Shown here: positions 42,798 to 51,870 of the stretch, in pieces
Position numbering within the stretch: position 1 is the stretch's first letter
How the letters are laid out: each line of letters starts with the position of its first letter
Origin: Pseudomonas sp. ICMP22404
GTDB lineage: Bacteria > Pseudomonadota > Gammaproteobacteria > Pseudomonadales > Pseudomonadaceae
Direction of reading: 5' to 3'
DNA: 64,000 nucleotides
Assembly (NCBI RefSeq): GCF_006227205.1
Contig: NZ_VCNG01000009.1
Coordinates: 124,001 to 188,000, forward strand
The notes under the pieces: model-generated
Database searches by the model: none
What the model was told of the DNA's origin: nothing
The model's input: the letters and a program-made list of their open reading frames with translations, nothing else
Made by a program: the position numbers and the translations under genes

Positions 42798-43838
42798 TCA
42801 CTGCGCAGGCGTTCCCGGCGGTTTCGGCGCGGCGTCGTCGAACAGGTTCAGACGTTCGCGCAACTCGTGGGCCGGCACCGGTTGCTGATCGGCCGGCAAG
42901 GCATTCGGATCGGCCGCAGCATCCGGCGGCGTCGCCGGTGCTTCGCCCGGGGCACCCTGGCCTTGGACCGGATCGGGTGCCGGGTCGTCGGTCTGCGAAC
43001 CTTCGATGGCCTTCTGGGCCTTCTTGGTCAACACCACGATATCGATACGCCGGTTGACCGGGTTGAAAGGGTCCTTGCGGTCGAACAACGCCGAGGAGGC
43101 GTAACCGACCACCCGTGCCACCTGCTCGTCCGGATAACTGCCGGCCACCAGGGCGCGACGTGCCGCGTTGGCGCGGTTGGCCGAGAGTTCCCAGTTGCCG
43201 AAATCACCCTTGCCGATATACGGCTTGGCGTCGGTATGACCACTGATGCTGATCTTGTTCGGCACCGCCTTGATGGTGTCGGCCATGGCCAGCAGGATGT
43301 CCTCGAAATAAGGCTTCAGGCGGGCGCTGCCGGAATCGAACATCGGCCGGTTCTCGGCATCCGTGATCTGGATGCGCAAGCCATTCGGCGTGATTTCGAA
43401 CAGGATCTGATCCTTGAACTTCTGCAGCTGCGGGTTCTCGTCGACCTTGTTCTGCAACTCTTGCAGCAGCAACTCAAGGCGCTCGCGCTCGACCTGCTCG
43501 GCCATGCCTTCGACCTGCTCGGAATCCACCGTTACCTTGTCGGGCTGCGGCTGGGATTTGACCTCGGGGTTGAGGGTCGTCTCGGGCGCCAGGGTCGGTG
43601 AGCCGCCCAGGTCGATGATGTAGGGCGTACCGCTTTCAGTGAAGCCAACCGGATCCTTGAAGTAACCGGCGATGGCGATCTTCTGTTCCGGGGTCGCGGT
43701 GGACAGCAGCCACAGCACCAGGAAGAACGCCATCATCGCCGTCGCGAAGTCGGCGAAGGCGATTTTCCAGGCGCCCCCGTGGTGTCCAGCGGCTATGCGC
43801 TTGACACGCTTGATGATGATCGGCTGGTTATTTTCCAT
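42798..43838 (-). CDS. motB: Flagellar motor stator protein MotB
   Basis: MotB anchors the stator to peptidoglycan and carries the proton-accepting Asp. The 346-residue protein has a short cytoplasmic N-terminus, one transmembrane helix with Asp30 (ADFATAMMAFFLVLWLL), a plug region, and an OmpA-like peptidoglycan-binding domain (SISGHTDAKPY, ELSANRANAARR, NRRIDIVV). The C-terminal 70 residues are Pro/Ala/Asp-rich. It starts 3 bases after motA. The plain Asp motif and MotAB sequence suggest a proton-driven stator. Confidence 0.96.
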   Translation of the reverse strand: MENNQPIIIKRVKRIAAGHHGGAWKIAFADFATAMMAFFLVLWLLSTATPEQKIAIAGYFKDPVGFTESGTPYIIDLGGSPTLAPETTLNPEVKSQPQPDKVTVDSEQVEGMAEQVERERLELLLQELQNKVDENPQLQKFKDQILFEITPNGLRIQITDAENRPMFDSGSARLKPYFEDILLAMADTIKAVPNKISISGHTDAKPYIGKGDFGNWELSANRANAARRALVAGSYPDEQVARVVGYASSALFDRKDPFNPVNRRIDIVVLTKKAQKAIEGSQTDDPAPDPVQGQGAPGEAPATPPDAAADPNALPADQQPVPAHELRERLNLFDDAAPKPPGTPAQ

Positions 43839-43841
43839 AAC

Positions 43842-44693
43842 TTAACGACCGCGAACCGCTTGTTCCAGCTCGGCAAAGCTTGGACGGTGCGCCGGGTACA
43901 GGACCTTGCGGCCGAACTCTACCGCCAGCGAAGGCGGCATGCCCGAGGCCGAGGCCACGAGCGAGGCCTTGATGGCCTCGTAGGTGTTGAGTTCTTCCTT
44001 GGCATCATGGGCCAGAGAATGGGCCAGAGGGCCGAAGAAACCATACGCGGCCAGGATACCGAAGAAGGTACCGACCAGTGCCGCACCCACGTGCAGGCCG
44101 ATGGACTTCTGGTCGCCATCACCCAGGGAAGCCATGGTCACCACGATACCCAGTACCGCGGCGACGATACCGAAGCCGGGCATGGCGTCGGCGATGCCGG
44201 TCACGGCGTGGGACGGATGCTCCAGGTCTTCCTTGAGGCTGTACAGTTCCATGTCGAACAGGCCTTCGAGCTCATGGGGGGCCATGTTGCCGGACGACAT
44301 GATGCGCAGGTAATCACAGATGAACGCCGTCATGCGGGTGTCCTTGAGCACCGCAGGATACTTGGCGAAGATCGGGCTGGCGGCGGCGTCTTCGATATCA
44401 CCCTCGATCGCCATCATGCCTTCGCGGCGGCTCTTGTTCAGGATCTCGTAGATCAGTCCCAACACCTCGAGATAGAAGGTGTGGCTGAAGCGCGAACTGA
44501 ACATGCCCAGGGACTTCTTGAGCACGTGCATCGTCATATAGCCGGGGTTGGCCTGCAGGAATGCGCCAAGGGCCGCGCCACCGATGATCATCACCTCGAA
44601 GGGCTGGATCAGGGCGGCAATCTTGCCATGGGAGAGCACGTATCCGCCGAGTACGCTCGCGAACACGACAATGATGCCGATAATTTTAGCCAT
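43842..44693 (-). CDS. motA: Flagellar motor stator protein MotA
   Basis: The 283-residue inner-membrane protein (MAKIIGIIVVFASVLGGYVL) has four transmembrane segments and the conserved region DAMPGFGIVAAVLGIVVTMA that lines the stator channel. With MotB it forms the ion-driven torque unit. The start at 44693 gives the known family N-terminus; upstream open codons are not MotA-like. No flagellar structural genes are nearby, as in other pseudomonads, where this pair stands alone. The 154-base gap to the next gene (44694-44847) must hold both promoters. Confidence 0.97.
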   Translation of the reverse strand: MAKIIGIIVVFASVLGGYVLSHGKIAALIQPFEVMIIGGAALGAFLQANPGYMTMHVLKKSLGMFSSRFSHTFYLEVLGLIYEILNKSRREGMMAIEGDIEDAAASPIFAKYPAVLKDTRMTAFICDYLRIMSSGNMAPHELEGLFDMELYSLKEDLEHPSHAVTGIADAMPGFGIVAAVLGIVVTMASLGDGDQKSIGLHVGAALVGTFFGILAAYGFFGPLAHSLAHDAKEELNTYEAIKASLVASASGMPPSLAVEFGRKVLYPAHRPSFAELEQAVRGR

Positions 44694-44847
44694 AGATTGA
44701 AAGTACTTATTTAAGTCGGGTTCAAGGTCATATTCGGAAGCTGGAAAATCTCTTCTTCTACTTATCGGCAAAACTGCGCCAGACTATAGCCAGTTCTGGC
44801 GAAAAGCCAGTTTGCCCCGTTGCAGCATGTGATGATCACGTCCAGCC

Positions 44848-46386
44848 ATGGCTAACGAAACGAAGGTTCCAACCCCACGACCGACCACGCTCGAAGGCTG
44901 GGTAAAGCTGCTCGAGGGCGTGCATTTGCCGGTACCCCAGGCCAGTCATGACCAGGTCTGCAAGGCCATTGCCGACAGCCGCCGCTCGTTGCGCGACATC
45001 GCAGAGCTCATGCAGGACAGCCCTGCCCTGGCCCTGAGCGTCATCCGCGAAGCCAACCATCACACCCATGGCAGCCTCACCGAACCGGCGGAAAACCTCG
45101 AAGTGGCCATCAACCGCCTCGGCCTCAAGCGCACCGAGGAATTGCTCGCCCGCCTGCCCTCGCTGCCGGAGCAGGAGATACCCGTCGCCCTGCGCCAGTT
45201 GCAGCTGATCAGCCAGCACGCCACGCAGCAGGCCAATGGTTTTTTTGCCAGCCGCCTGGCACGGCTGTGGCAGGACATCCACTGGGGCAGCCTGTTGTTC
45301 TTGTCGCCGCTCTGGCCCCTGGCCCTGACGCACCCGCGGTTGCTGGGAGAATGGGAAATGCGGGTGATCCACCAAGGCCAGTCGGCCAGCAAGGTGGAAC
45401 GCGAATTGTTCGGCGTCAGCCTGCTGAAGATCTGTCTCGCCGTGGTGGAAGCCTGGCGCTTGCCGATCTGGGTGGCGCAAGGCTACCGCCTGCTGCTCAA
45501 CGAGCGCCGTGAGTTGGTGAAGGTGCTGCGCATCGCCCGGGACAGTGAACACCCGCTGCGCCAGCAGAATCGCCTGGACGATGACCCGACCCTGCGCCGC
45601 TGGCTCAACCAGCCAGCCAACACCGTGCTACTGGCCAATGGCCTGGCACTTTCGGCTCACCAGGCCTGGGACTGCCCCCACAGCATCCGCTGGCAGTACC
45701 TCACCAGCCTGTACCTGCAGATGCCCATGGATGAGCTTCAGCAACAGTTGCACCAACAGGCCGCCCATAGCGCCCGCCACCATGCCATGCCAGACCTCTG
45801 GCACCCGGCCGTGGCGCTGCTCTGGCCTCCGGGCAGCCGTCGGGTCCAGATTGCAGGGCCCTCCGTCGCCCAACCGAGCACCGAAGACCTGACCCTGTGG
45901 CGCAAACGATGCGCTGCGCTGTTGGTAGAACCAAGCCCCTTCAGCAACGCCATGCACCTGACCACCTCGGCACGAGACGCACTGGTGGCGTGCGGCATGC
46001 GCCGGGTGATGATCCTGATGGCCGACCGCAGCCAGACCAGCGTACGCGTGCACCAGATCGCCGGCCTGCCCCCTGAGGCAGCGGCCATGAGTTTCTCCAT
46101 CAACCAGAGCAAAGTGTTGCAGCGCTTGCTGGCGCAGCAGGCACAGGTTCGCCTGAACCCGGAGAACAATGCACAGTTCTCGGCCCTGCTGCCGCCGGGC
46201 CTGCGCGCCCTGTTCAAGGGCGAGCACATGCTGTTGCGCTCCCTGACCTGCAATGGCCGGGTGATCATGCTGGTGGCCGTGGACCAGGGCGGCGGGCCCT
46301 TTGCGGATATAACGGTGCAAGCCTTCGGCAGGACCGTTCAGTGCATCGAACGGGCCCTGCACACCTTTACCAACCGTGGCCGCTGA
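44848..46386 (+). CDS. HDOD-domain protein
   Basis: A 512-residue soluble protein. The N-terminal 220 residues look like an HDOD domain (VCKAIADSRRSLRDIAELMQ, ALALSVIREANHH, LEVAINRLGLKRTEELL), a catalytically inactive relative of HD phosphohydrolases used in signalling. A helical middle follows, and the last about 150 residues resemble a GAF-like sensor (RDALVACGMRRVMILMADRS, MLVAVDQGGGPFADITVQAF). Divergent from motA and upstream of rhdA, which suggests but does not prove a regulatory role in motility or surface behaviour. I do not recognise a named gene. Confidence 0.8.
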   Translation: MANETKVPTPRPTTLEGWVKLLEGVHLPVPQASHDQVCKAIADSRRSLRDIAELMQDSPALALSVIREANHHTHGSLTEPAENLEVAINRLGLKRTEELLARLPSLPEQEIPVALRQLQLISQHATQQANGFFASRLARLWQDIHWGSLLFLSPLWPLALTHPRLLGEWEMRVIHQGQSASKVERELFGVSLLKICLAVVEAWRLPIWVAQGYRLLLNERRELVKVLRIARDSEHPLRQQNRLDDDPTLRRWLNQPANTVLLANGLALSAHQAWDCPHSIRWQYLTSLYLQMPMDELQQQLHQQAAHSARHHAMPDLWHPAVALLWPPGSRRVQIAGPSVAQPSTEDLTLWRKRCAALLVEPSPFSNAMHLTTSARDALVACGMRRVMILMADRSQTSVRVHQIAGLPPEAAAMSFSINQSKVLQRLLAQQAQVRLNPENNAQFSALLPPGLRALFKGEHMLLRSLTCNGRVIMLVAVDQGGGPFADITVQAFGRTVQCIERALHTFTNRGR

Positions 46387-46428
46387 ACTTGCTACAATCC
46401 CTTCCTTTTGCGCCCTTGGAGACCTGAC

Positions 46429-47244
46429 ATGCCTGACTTCTCTGGCTTGCCGCTGGTGATCGAGCCAAGCGATCTGCTCCCGCGTCTCGACGCCCGCGAA
46501 CTGATTCTGGTGGACCTGACCAGCGCCGCGCGCTACAGCACCGGCCACATTCCTGGCGCACGCTTTGTCGATCCCAAGCGCACGCAGTTGGGTCAGCCGC
46601 CAGCACCGGGGCTGTTGCCGGCCAAAGCCGATCTCGAGGCACTGTTCGGCGAACTCGGGCACAACCCGGATGCGGTCTACGTGGTCTATGACGACGAAGG
46701 TGGCGGCTGGGCCGGACGCTTTATCTGGCTGCTGGACGTGATCGGCCACTCGAAGTACCACTACCTCGACGGCGGCCTGCTGTCGTGGCTGGACGAAAGC
46801 CTGCCGGTGAGCACCGATGTACCGACCGCCGTCGGCGCCCCTGTGCAACTGACGCTGCGGGACGAACCCACCGCCACCCGCGAATACCTGCAAAGCCGCC
46901 TCGGTGCCGCCGACCTGGCGATCTGGGATGCACGCGGCCCGCTGGAATATTCCGGCGAGAAAGTCGTGGCGGCCAGGGGCGGTCACATTCCCGGCGCGGT
47001 CAATTTCGAATGGACTGCCGGCATGGACAAGACGCGCAGCCTGCGTATCCGCCAGGACATGCCGCAGATCCTCGAACAACTGGGCATCACGCCCGACAAA
47101 GAGGTCATCACCCACTGCCAGACTCACCACCGCTCCGGCTTCACCTATCTGGTGGCCAAGGCGCTGGGTTACCCACGGGTCAAGGGCTACGCCGGTTCCT
47201 GGGGCGAATGGGGCAACCACCCCGACACCCCGATCGAGATTTGA
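46429..47244 (+). CDS. rhdA: Thiosulfate sulfurtransferase (rhodanese) RhdA
   Basis: The 271-residue two-domain rhodanese moves sulfane sulfur from thiosulfate to cyanide or other acceptors. The C-terminal domain has the active-site loop HCQTHHR with Cys230, the same loop and position as Azotobacter RhdA, whose lack of extra cysteines makes it distinctive. In cyanide-producing pseudomonads it can contribute to cyanide tolerance. The ATG at 46429 follows TTGGAGACCTGAC; codons upstream are not needed. It is followed by psd after 19 bases. Confidence 0.95.
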   Translation: MPDFSGLPLVIEPSDLLPRLDARELILVDLTSAARYSTGHIPGARFVDPKRTQLGQPPAPGLLPAKADLEALFGELGHNPDAVYVVYDDEGGGWAGRFIWLLDVIGHSKYHYLDGGLLSWLDESLPVSTDVPTAVGAPVQLTLRDEPTATREYLQSRLGAADLAIWDARGPLEYSGEKVVAARGGHIPGAVNFEWTAGMDKTRSLRIRQDMPQILEQLGITPDKEVITHCQTHHRSGFTYLVAKALGYPRVKGYAGSWGEWGNHPDTPIEI

Positions 47245-47263
47245 AGGTTCCTAAGGACATTTA

Positions 47264-48124
47264 ATGAAAAACCGTTTGTTCATCATCACTCAGTACCTGC
47301 TGCCCCACCACCTGCTGTCACGGCTGGCCGGCTGTATTGCCGAATGCCGCGTACGCTGGTTCAAGAATGCGTTCACCCAGTGGTTCGCCAAGCGTTATCA
47401 AGTGGATATGTCCCAAGCCCTGGTGGAAGACCTGACCGCCTACGAACACTTCAACGCGTTCTTCACCCGGGCCCTGAAAGAAGGCGCGCGGCCACTGGAT
47501 GAAACACCGGGCGCGATCCTCAGCCCTGCCGACGGCGCCGTCAGTCAGCTCGGCCCCATCGAGCACGGCCGTGTCTTCCAGGCCAAGGGCCACAGCTTCA
47601 GCGTGCTGGAACTGCTGGGTGGCGACTCGGCCAACGCCGCACCGTTCATGGGCGGCGATTTTGCGACCATCTACCTGTCTCCCAAGGACTATCACCGCGT
47701 GCATATGCCGCTGGCCGGCACCTTGCGGGAGATGGTCTACATTCCGGGCCGTATTTTCTCGGTCAACCAGACCACCGCCGAGAACGTTCCAGAGCTGTTC
47801 GCCCGCAACGAACGCGTGGCGTGTATCTTCGACACCGAGCGCGGGCCGATGGCCGTGGTGCTGGTGGGCGCGATGATCGTGGCCTCCATCGAAACCGTCT
47901 GGGCCGGGCTGGTCACGCCACCCAAGCGCGAACTGAAGACCTTCCGCTACGACGAAGCCGCCCGCGCGCCGATCCACCTGGAAAAAGGCGCCGAACTGGG
48001 CCGCTTCAAACTGGGCTCGACCGCCATCGTGCTGTTCGGGCCAGACCAGGTGAAATGGGCCGAGGAACTGGTGGCCGGCTCGCCGGTGCGGATGGGCCAG
48101 GGCCTGGCACTGCCCAAGGCCTAA
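47264..48124 (+). CDS. psd: Phosphatidylserine decarboxylase proenzyme
   Basis: Psd converts phosphatidylserine to phosphatidylethanolamine at the inner membrane. The 286-residue proenzyme cleaves itself at the LGST motif (Ser252), and that Ser becomes the pyruvoyl cofactor of the small alpha subunit. Also visible are FFTRALKEGARP, SPADGAVSQLG and LSPKDYHRVHMPLAG. It lies close behind rhdA and ahead of a repeat array. Confidence 0.97.
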   Translation: MKNRLFIITQYLLPHHLLSRLAGCIAECRVRWFKNAFTQWFAKRYQVDMSQALVEDLTAYEHFNAFFTRALKEGARPLDETPGAILSPADGAVSQLGPIEHGRVFQAKGHSFSVLELLGGDSANAAPFMGGDFATIYLSPKDYHRVHMPLAGTLREMVYIPGRIFSVNQTTAENVPELFARNERVACIFDTERGPMAVVLVGAMIVASIETVWAGLVTPPKRELKTFRYDEAARAPIHLEKGAELGRFKLGSTAIVLFGPDQVKWAEELVAGSPVRMGQGLALPKA

Positions 48125-48139
48125 GGCCACTGCCCTCCC

Positions 48140-48500
48140 TGTGGGAGCGGGCCTGCTCGTGATAGCGTCAGGTCAGTCAGATCCATACCGACTGATCCGC
48201 CATCATCGCGAGCAGGCTCGCTCCCACAATTGTTTCGTGGCGCTTGCGGGTCCTCTGTTCAGCCTTGATCCCCTGTGGGAGCGAGCCTGCTCGTGATAGC
48301 GTCAGGTCAGTCAGATCCATACCGACTGATCCGCCATCATCGCGAGCAGGCTCGCTCCCACAATTGTTTCGTGGCGCTTGCGGGTCGTCTGTGCAGCCTT
48401 GATCCTCTGTGGGAGCGAGCCTGCTCGCGATAGCGTCAGGCCAGTCACCTCTGTAATAACTGATCCACCGCCCTCGCGAGTAAGCCCGCTCCTACAGATC
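48140..48500. repeat. Tandem array of three 134-base BIME units
   Basis: Units begin at 48141, 48275 and 48409, an exact period of 134 bases. Each unit has a GTGGGAGCG(G/A)GCCTGCTCGTGA half, a spacer with CAGTCAGATCCATACCGACT, the inverted half, and a linker with GTTTCGTGGCGCTTGCGGGT. Units 1 and 2 are nearly identical, while unit 3 has diverged and lacks the linker. The array fills the 448-base gap 48125-48572; the last 70 bases before the next gene show no further element. Confidence 0.92.
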
Positions 48501-48572
48501 GGGCACTTCTTTCGGCCACACCTGCTAGAGTTGGAAACATCCCTTTCATTTCCAGCCGGAGCCGTCCACGGC

Positions 48573-50333
48573 ATGAATGAGACCAGCCCTCTCCCACTGT
48601 TGCGCGTTTCCACTCCGACGCAATCACGCCTGTCGTTCTGCGAGGCTACGCCACGGGATCTCAAGCGCTGGATTGCCAACTTGCCCAAGGCCAACATCGG
48701 CGAAACGGCTCGCCTGTTGTACCAGGCCATCGGCGAACTCAACCTGCTGCTCACCCCCAGCGAGAATCGCCTGCAACTGCTCGAACTGCTGCGACCCGAG
48801 GTGTATTACGTCTGCAAGCACCTGGAGCGGCACTTCCTGCAACAGGCCATCGTGCTCGATGAGCGCTCGCGCAAGATCGTCAACCTGTGCCAGGCCCTGC
48901 AAAGTCACCTGGCAATGGGCTACAAGCAGATCGTGGCGCGCATCGCACCGAAGTTCACCAAGGACCGGGCCCGCCTGCTGAGCACCGCACTGCAACGGGC
49001 GATACATGCCCTCAACGGTCCGCTGCTGCGCGCCACCGAGTTGTACAGCCCGGTGCCGGAAGGTCTATGGCTCGATCTGCACCAGCTGTACCGGATCGCC
49101 TGCCAGTACCGGTTGCAACACCAGAGTATCGGCGACGACTTGGTCAGCCAGGTCCAGCAACTGAGCGCCGAGCAAACCTACGTCGTGGCCCTGCTGCTGG
49201 GCGCAGCACGCAGCAACCAACTGCGTCAGGGCCAGATCGCACGACTGGCCGAAGTGCTGGAAGCCTGGAGCCAGCGGATCAAGCTGGACCCGACCAGCAC
49301 CGCCGCCAGCCTGTTCGCCGTTGCGCCGGAGCTGGATGTCGGGCCGCGCTACCGTTCCAAGTTCAGGGCCGAGCAACAACCGGGCCTGCTGGGTGTCGAC
49401 CTCGAACCGCTGGTGCGCGCGATCACCACTCATCTGGAGCGGCCTGCCGAGAACACCCTGCCGGTACCTGGCGGCATGAGCACCGATACTTTGCAGCATC
49501 TGCAAGCCGCCTGGGGTGAAGCCGTCGAACGCAGCTTCCAGCGCACCGAAGGCAATGGCACGTTGACCATTTGCGTAGGCATGAGTGCATTGCACTACTA
49601 CCTAGGCGGCGAACGCTCCTTCAGCGAAATCCTGAAGGCCCCCGTCACCCGCAAGGCCCGCTTCGAAGCCTCGGCCAGCAAGACCAACGATACCTGGAAG
49701 CAAGCCTTCGATGCCGCACCCACGGGGGACAGCGACATGCTGCCCTACGAAGAGATCGAATACCCGGTCAACCCGGCCGACGAAGAGGGTGGAGGGTCGG
49801 ATAACCAGCATCACTTTCCCACCTACGAACTGCCAATCGTCAATCACAGCCCCGGCGGTTACTGCCTGGGCTGGCCGAAAGATGTACCGGAACAACTTCA
49901 GGCCGGGGAAATGATCGGCATTCGGGACACCAATGATCAAGCCTGGAGTGTCGCGGTGGTACGCTGGATCCGCCAGGTTCGCGGCGGTGCCATGCAGATG
50001 GGCATCGAGCTGGTCGCCCCCTATGCCCAGCCTTGCGGCGTGCAATTGCTCCGGGAGAAGAACGAATCCAGCCATTACCTGCGAGGGTTATTGTTGCCAG
50101 AGATCAGCGCCATCGAACTTCCCGCGACAATGATCGCCCCGCGCCTACCGTTCCAGGAAGGTCAGCAAGTCCTGATCAACACCAACGGCCGGGAGCTCCG
50201 GGCGGGCCTGGACCGGCGGGTGACCAGCACCCACAGCTTCAACCAGTTTGCCTATCATCAGGAGGATGCCGGCCCCACCGGGGGTGGCGGTGATCAGGAA
50301 GGGGATTTCGATTCGTTGTGGAAGTCGCTTTAA
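48573..50333 (+). CDS. Large protein with C-terminal PilZ-like domain
   Basis: The 586-residue protein has a helical N-terminal 420 residues of unknown family (WIANLPKANIGETARLLYQA, LLRPEVYYVCKHLERHFLQQ). The C-terminal region contains NHSPGGYCLGW, matching the [D/N]xSxxG half of the PilZ cyclic-di-GMP motif, followed by VVRWIRQVRGGAMQMGIELV, like the PilZ beta-barrel. The RxxxR half is not evident, so nucleotide binding is uncertain. The ATG at 48573 follows CCGGAGCCGTCCACGGC; the open frame upstream runs through repeats. It occupies the place of PA4958 between psd and serB, where fimX is found in P. aeruginosa; fimX itself is absent here. Confidence 0.75.
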   Translation: MNETSPLPLLRVSTPTQSRLSFCEATPRDLKRWIANLPKANIGETARLLYQAIGELNLLLTPSENRLQLLELLRPEVYYVCKHLERHFLQQAIVLDERSRKIVNLCQALQSHLAMGYKQIVARIAPKFTKDRARLLSTALQRAIHALNGPLLRATELYSPVPEGLWLDLHQLYRIACQYRLQHQSIGDDLVSQVQQLSAEQTYVVALLLGAARSNQLRQGQIARLAEVLEAWSQRIKLDPTSTAASLFAVAPELDVGPRYRSKFRAEQQPGLLGVDLEPLVRAITTHLERPAENTLPVPGGMSTDTLQHLQAAWGEAVERSFQRTEGNGTLTICVGMSALHYYLGGERSFSEILKAPVTRKARFEASASKTNDTWKQAFDAAPTGDSDMLPYEEIEYPVNPADEEGGGSDNQHHFPTYELPIVNHSPGGYCLGWPKDVPEQLQAGEMIGIRDTNDQAWSVAVVRWIRQVRGGAMQMGIELVAPYAQPCGVQLLREKNESSHYLRGLLLPEISAIELPATMIAPRLPFQEGQQVLINTNGRELRAGLDRRVTSTHSFNQFAYHQEDAGPTGGGGDQEGDFDSLWKSL

Positions 50334-50351
50334 CAGACAACCAAGCAACTT

Positions 50352-50497
50352 TGTGGCGAGGGGATTTATCCCCGCTGGGCTGCCCAGCAGCCCTAAAGCC
50401 TGAGTCCTCGGTGCGCCAGGTTGACCGTGTACCTAAATTGGGGCTGCTGCGCAGCCCAGCGGGGCGGGGCGACGTTTCGCTAAATCCCCTCGCCACA
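50352..50497. repeat. Inverted pair of GTGGCGAGGGGATTTATCCCC repeats
   Basis: TGTGGCGAGGGGATTTATCC and GCTGGGCTGC at 50352-50393 face GGGCTGCTGCGCAGCCCAGC and AAATCCCCTCGCCACA at 50440-50497. The right arm is interrupted by GGGGCGACGTTTCGC. The element sits between convergent genes and fills the gap. Confidence 0.85.
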
Positions 50498-50522
50498 AAA
50501 GAAAGAAGTCACAGGCCCTGGT

Positions 50523-51737
50523 TCAGAGCTGCCCGTCGCGATCCCTGAAACCGAGCAGGTACAACACCCCATCCAGCCCCAGGGTGGAGATCGCCTGCCT
50601 GGCCGATTGCTTGACCAGCGGCTTGGCCCGGAATGCCACGCCCAGGCCCGCTATCGCCAGCATCGGCAGGTCGTTGGCACCGTCACCCACGGCGATGGTC
50701 TGCTCCAGGCGCAGGCCTTCTTTTTCGGCCAGTTCCCGTAGCAAGTCCGCTTTGCGCTGGGCATCGACGATAGGTTCGACGGCCACGCCGGTGACCTTGC
50801 CGTCCACCACTTCCAGCTCGTTGGCGAACACGTAGTCGATGCCGAGCTTGGCCTGCAACTGCTTGGCGAAGTAGGTAAAGCCACCGGACAGGATCGCCGT
50901 CTTGTAGCCCAGGCGCTTGAGTTCGGCGAACAAAGTTTCGGCACCTTCCGTCAGACGCAGGGAGGCGCCGATGGCGTCCAGCACGCTGACGTCCAGGCCT
51001 TGCAGCAACGCCAGGCGCTCCTTGAAACTGGCGCGGAAGTCCAGCTCGCCGGCCATGGCCCGCTCGGTGATGGCCGACACCTTGTCGCCCACGCCGGCAG
51101 CCTTGGCCAATTCATCAATGACTTCGGCTTCGATCAAGGTCGAATCCATGTCGAACACCGCCAGGCGCCGATTACGCCGGAACAGCGAGTCTTCCTGGAA
51201 TGCGATGTCGACGTTCAGTTCCTGGGCCACGCTCAGGAACTCGGCACGCAACGCCTGGGGATCAGCCGGCTCGCCGCGCACGGAAAACTCGATGCAACCC
51301 TTGCCCTTGTCCGCCGGGGTGTCCAGCGGCATGCGCCCGGACAAGCGGTCGATGTGATCGATGTTCAGGCCGTATTGGGCGGTGATCGAACTGACGCGCT
51401 GCAATTGCTCGGCGGTGACCTTGCGGGTCAACAGGGTAACGATGTGACGCTTCTTGCCCTGGCCAGCCACCCAGTGCTGGTAGTCCGCTTCGGACACCGG
51501 CGTGAAACGGACCTGTTGATCGAGCTTGTAAGCGGTGAACAGGATGTCTTTGAGCACCGACTTGCTCTGTTCGGCGTCCGGGATTTCAACCAGGATGCCA
51601 AACGACAGCGTGTCGTGGATCACCGCCTGACCGATGTCGAGAATGTTCACACCACCCTGGGCCAGAACGCCGGTAATGGCCGCAGTCAGACCCGGACGGT
51701 CGCTGCCAGTGATGTTTATCAGGACGATTTCGCGCAA
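50523..51737 (-). CDS. serB: Phosphoserine phosphatase SerB
   Basis: SerB removes phosphate from L-phosphoserine, the last step of serine synthesis. The 404-residue protein has two N-terminal ACT-like domains (from VLINITGSDRPGLTAAITGV) and a C-terminal HAD domain. The catalytic motif is VFDMDSTLIEAE, with AILSGGFTYF and VGDGANDLPML further on. The N-terminal ACT region makes it the long form found in Pseudomonas and mycobacteria, able to respond to serine. It is divergent from the membrane protein gene at 51871. Confidence 0.97.
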   Translation of the reverse strand: MREIVLINITGSDRPGLTAAITGVLAQGGVNILDIGQAVIHDTLSFGILVEIPDAEQSKSVLKDILFTAYKLDQQVRFTPVSEADYQHWVAGQGKKRHIVTLLTRKVTAEQLQRVSSITAQYGLNIDHIDRLSGRMPLDTPADKGKGCIEFSVRGEPADPQALRAEFLSVAQELNVDIAFQEDSLFRRNRRLAVFDMDSTLIEAEVIDELAKAAGVGDKVSAITERAMAGELDFRASFKERLALLQGLDVSVLDAIGASLRLTEGAETLFAELKRLGYKTAILSGGFTYFAKQLQAKLGIDYVFANELEVVDGKVTGVAVEPIVDAQRKADLLRELAEKEGLRLEQTIAVGDGANDLPMLAIAGLGVAFRAKPLVKQSARQAISTLGLDGVLYLLGFRDRDGQL

Positions 51738-51870
51738 GGCGCACCCCCGCAGGTGGAAAAAAACCGCATTCTACCCACTTTCAGTGACCATCGGGCACCG
51801 CCAGTGCTTTGCCGGTCATGGGGCTGTCGCTATACTGCGCGTCAATTTCACGGACAAAGAGCCGAGCTCA

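Noticed and set aside
45628..47220. Minus-strand open frame of 530 codons across the HDOD and rhdA genes
   Set aside because: It spans two unrelated well-supported plus-strand genes and has no recognisable protein features.
48140..48500. Regularly spaced repeats that could suggest a CRISPR array
   Set aside because: Period is 134 bases, the repeats are palindromic REP halves and the intervals are themselves repeated; there are no unique spacers and no cas genes.
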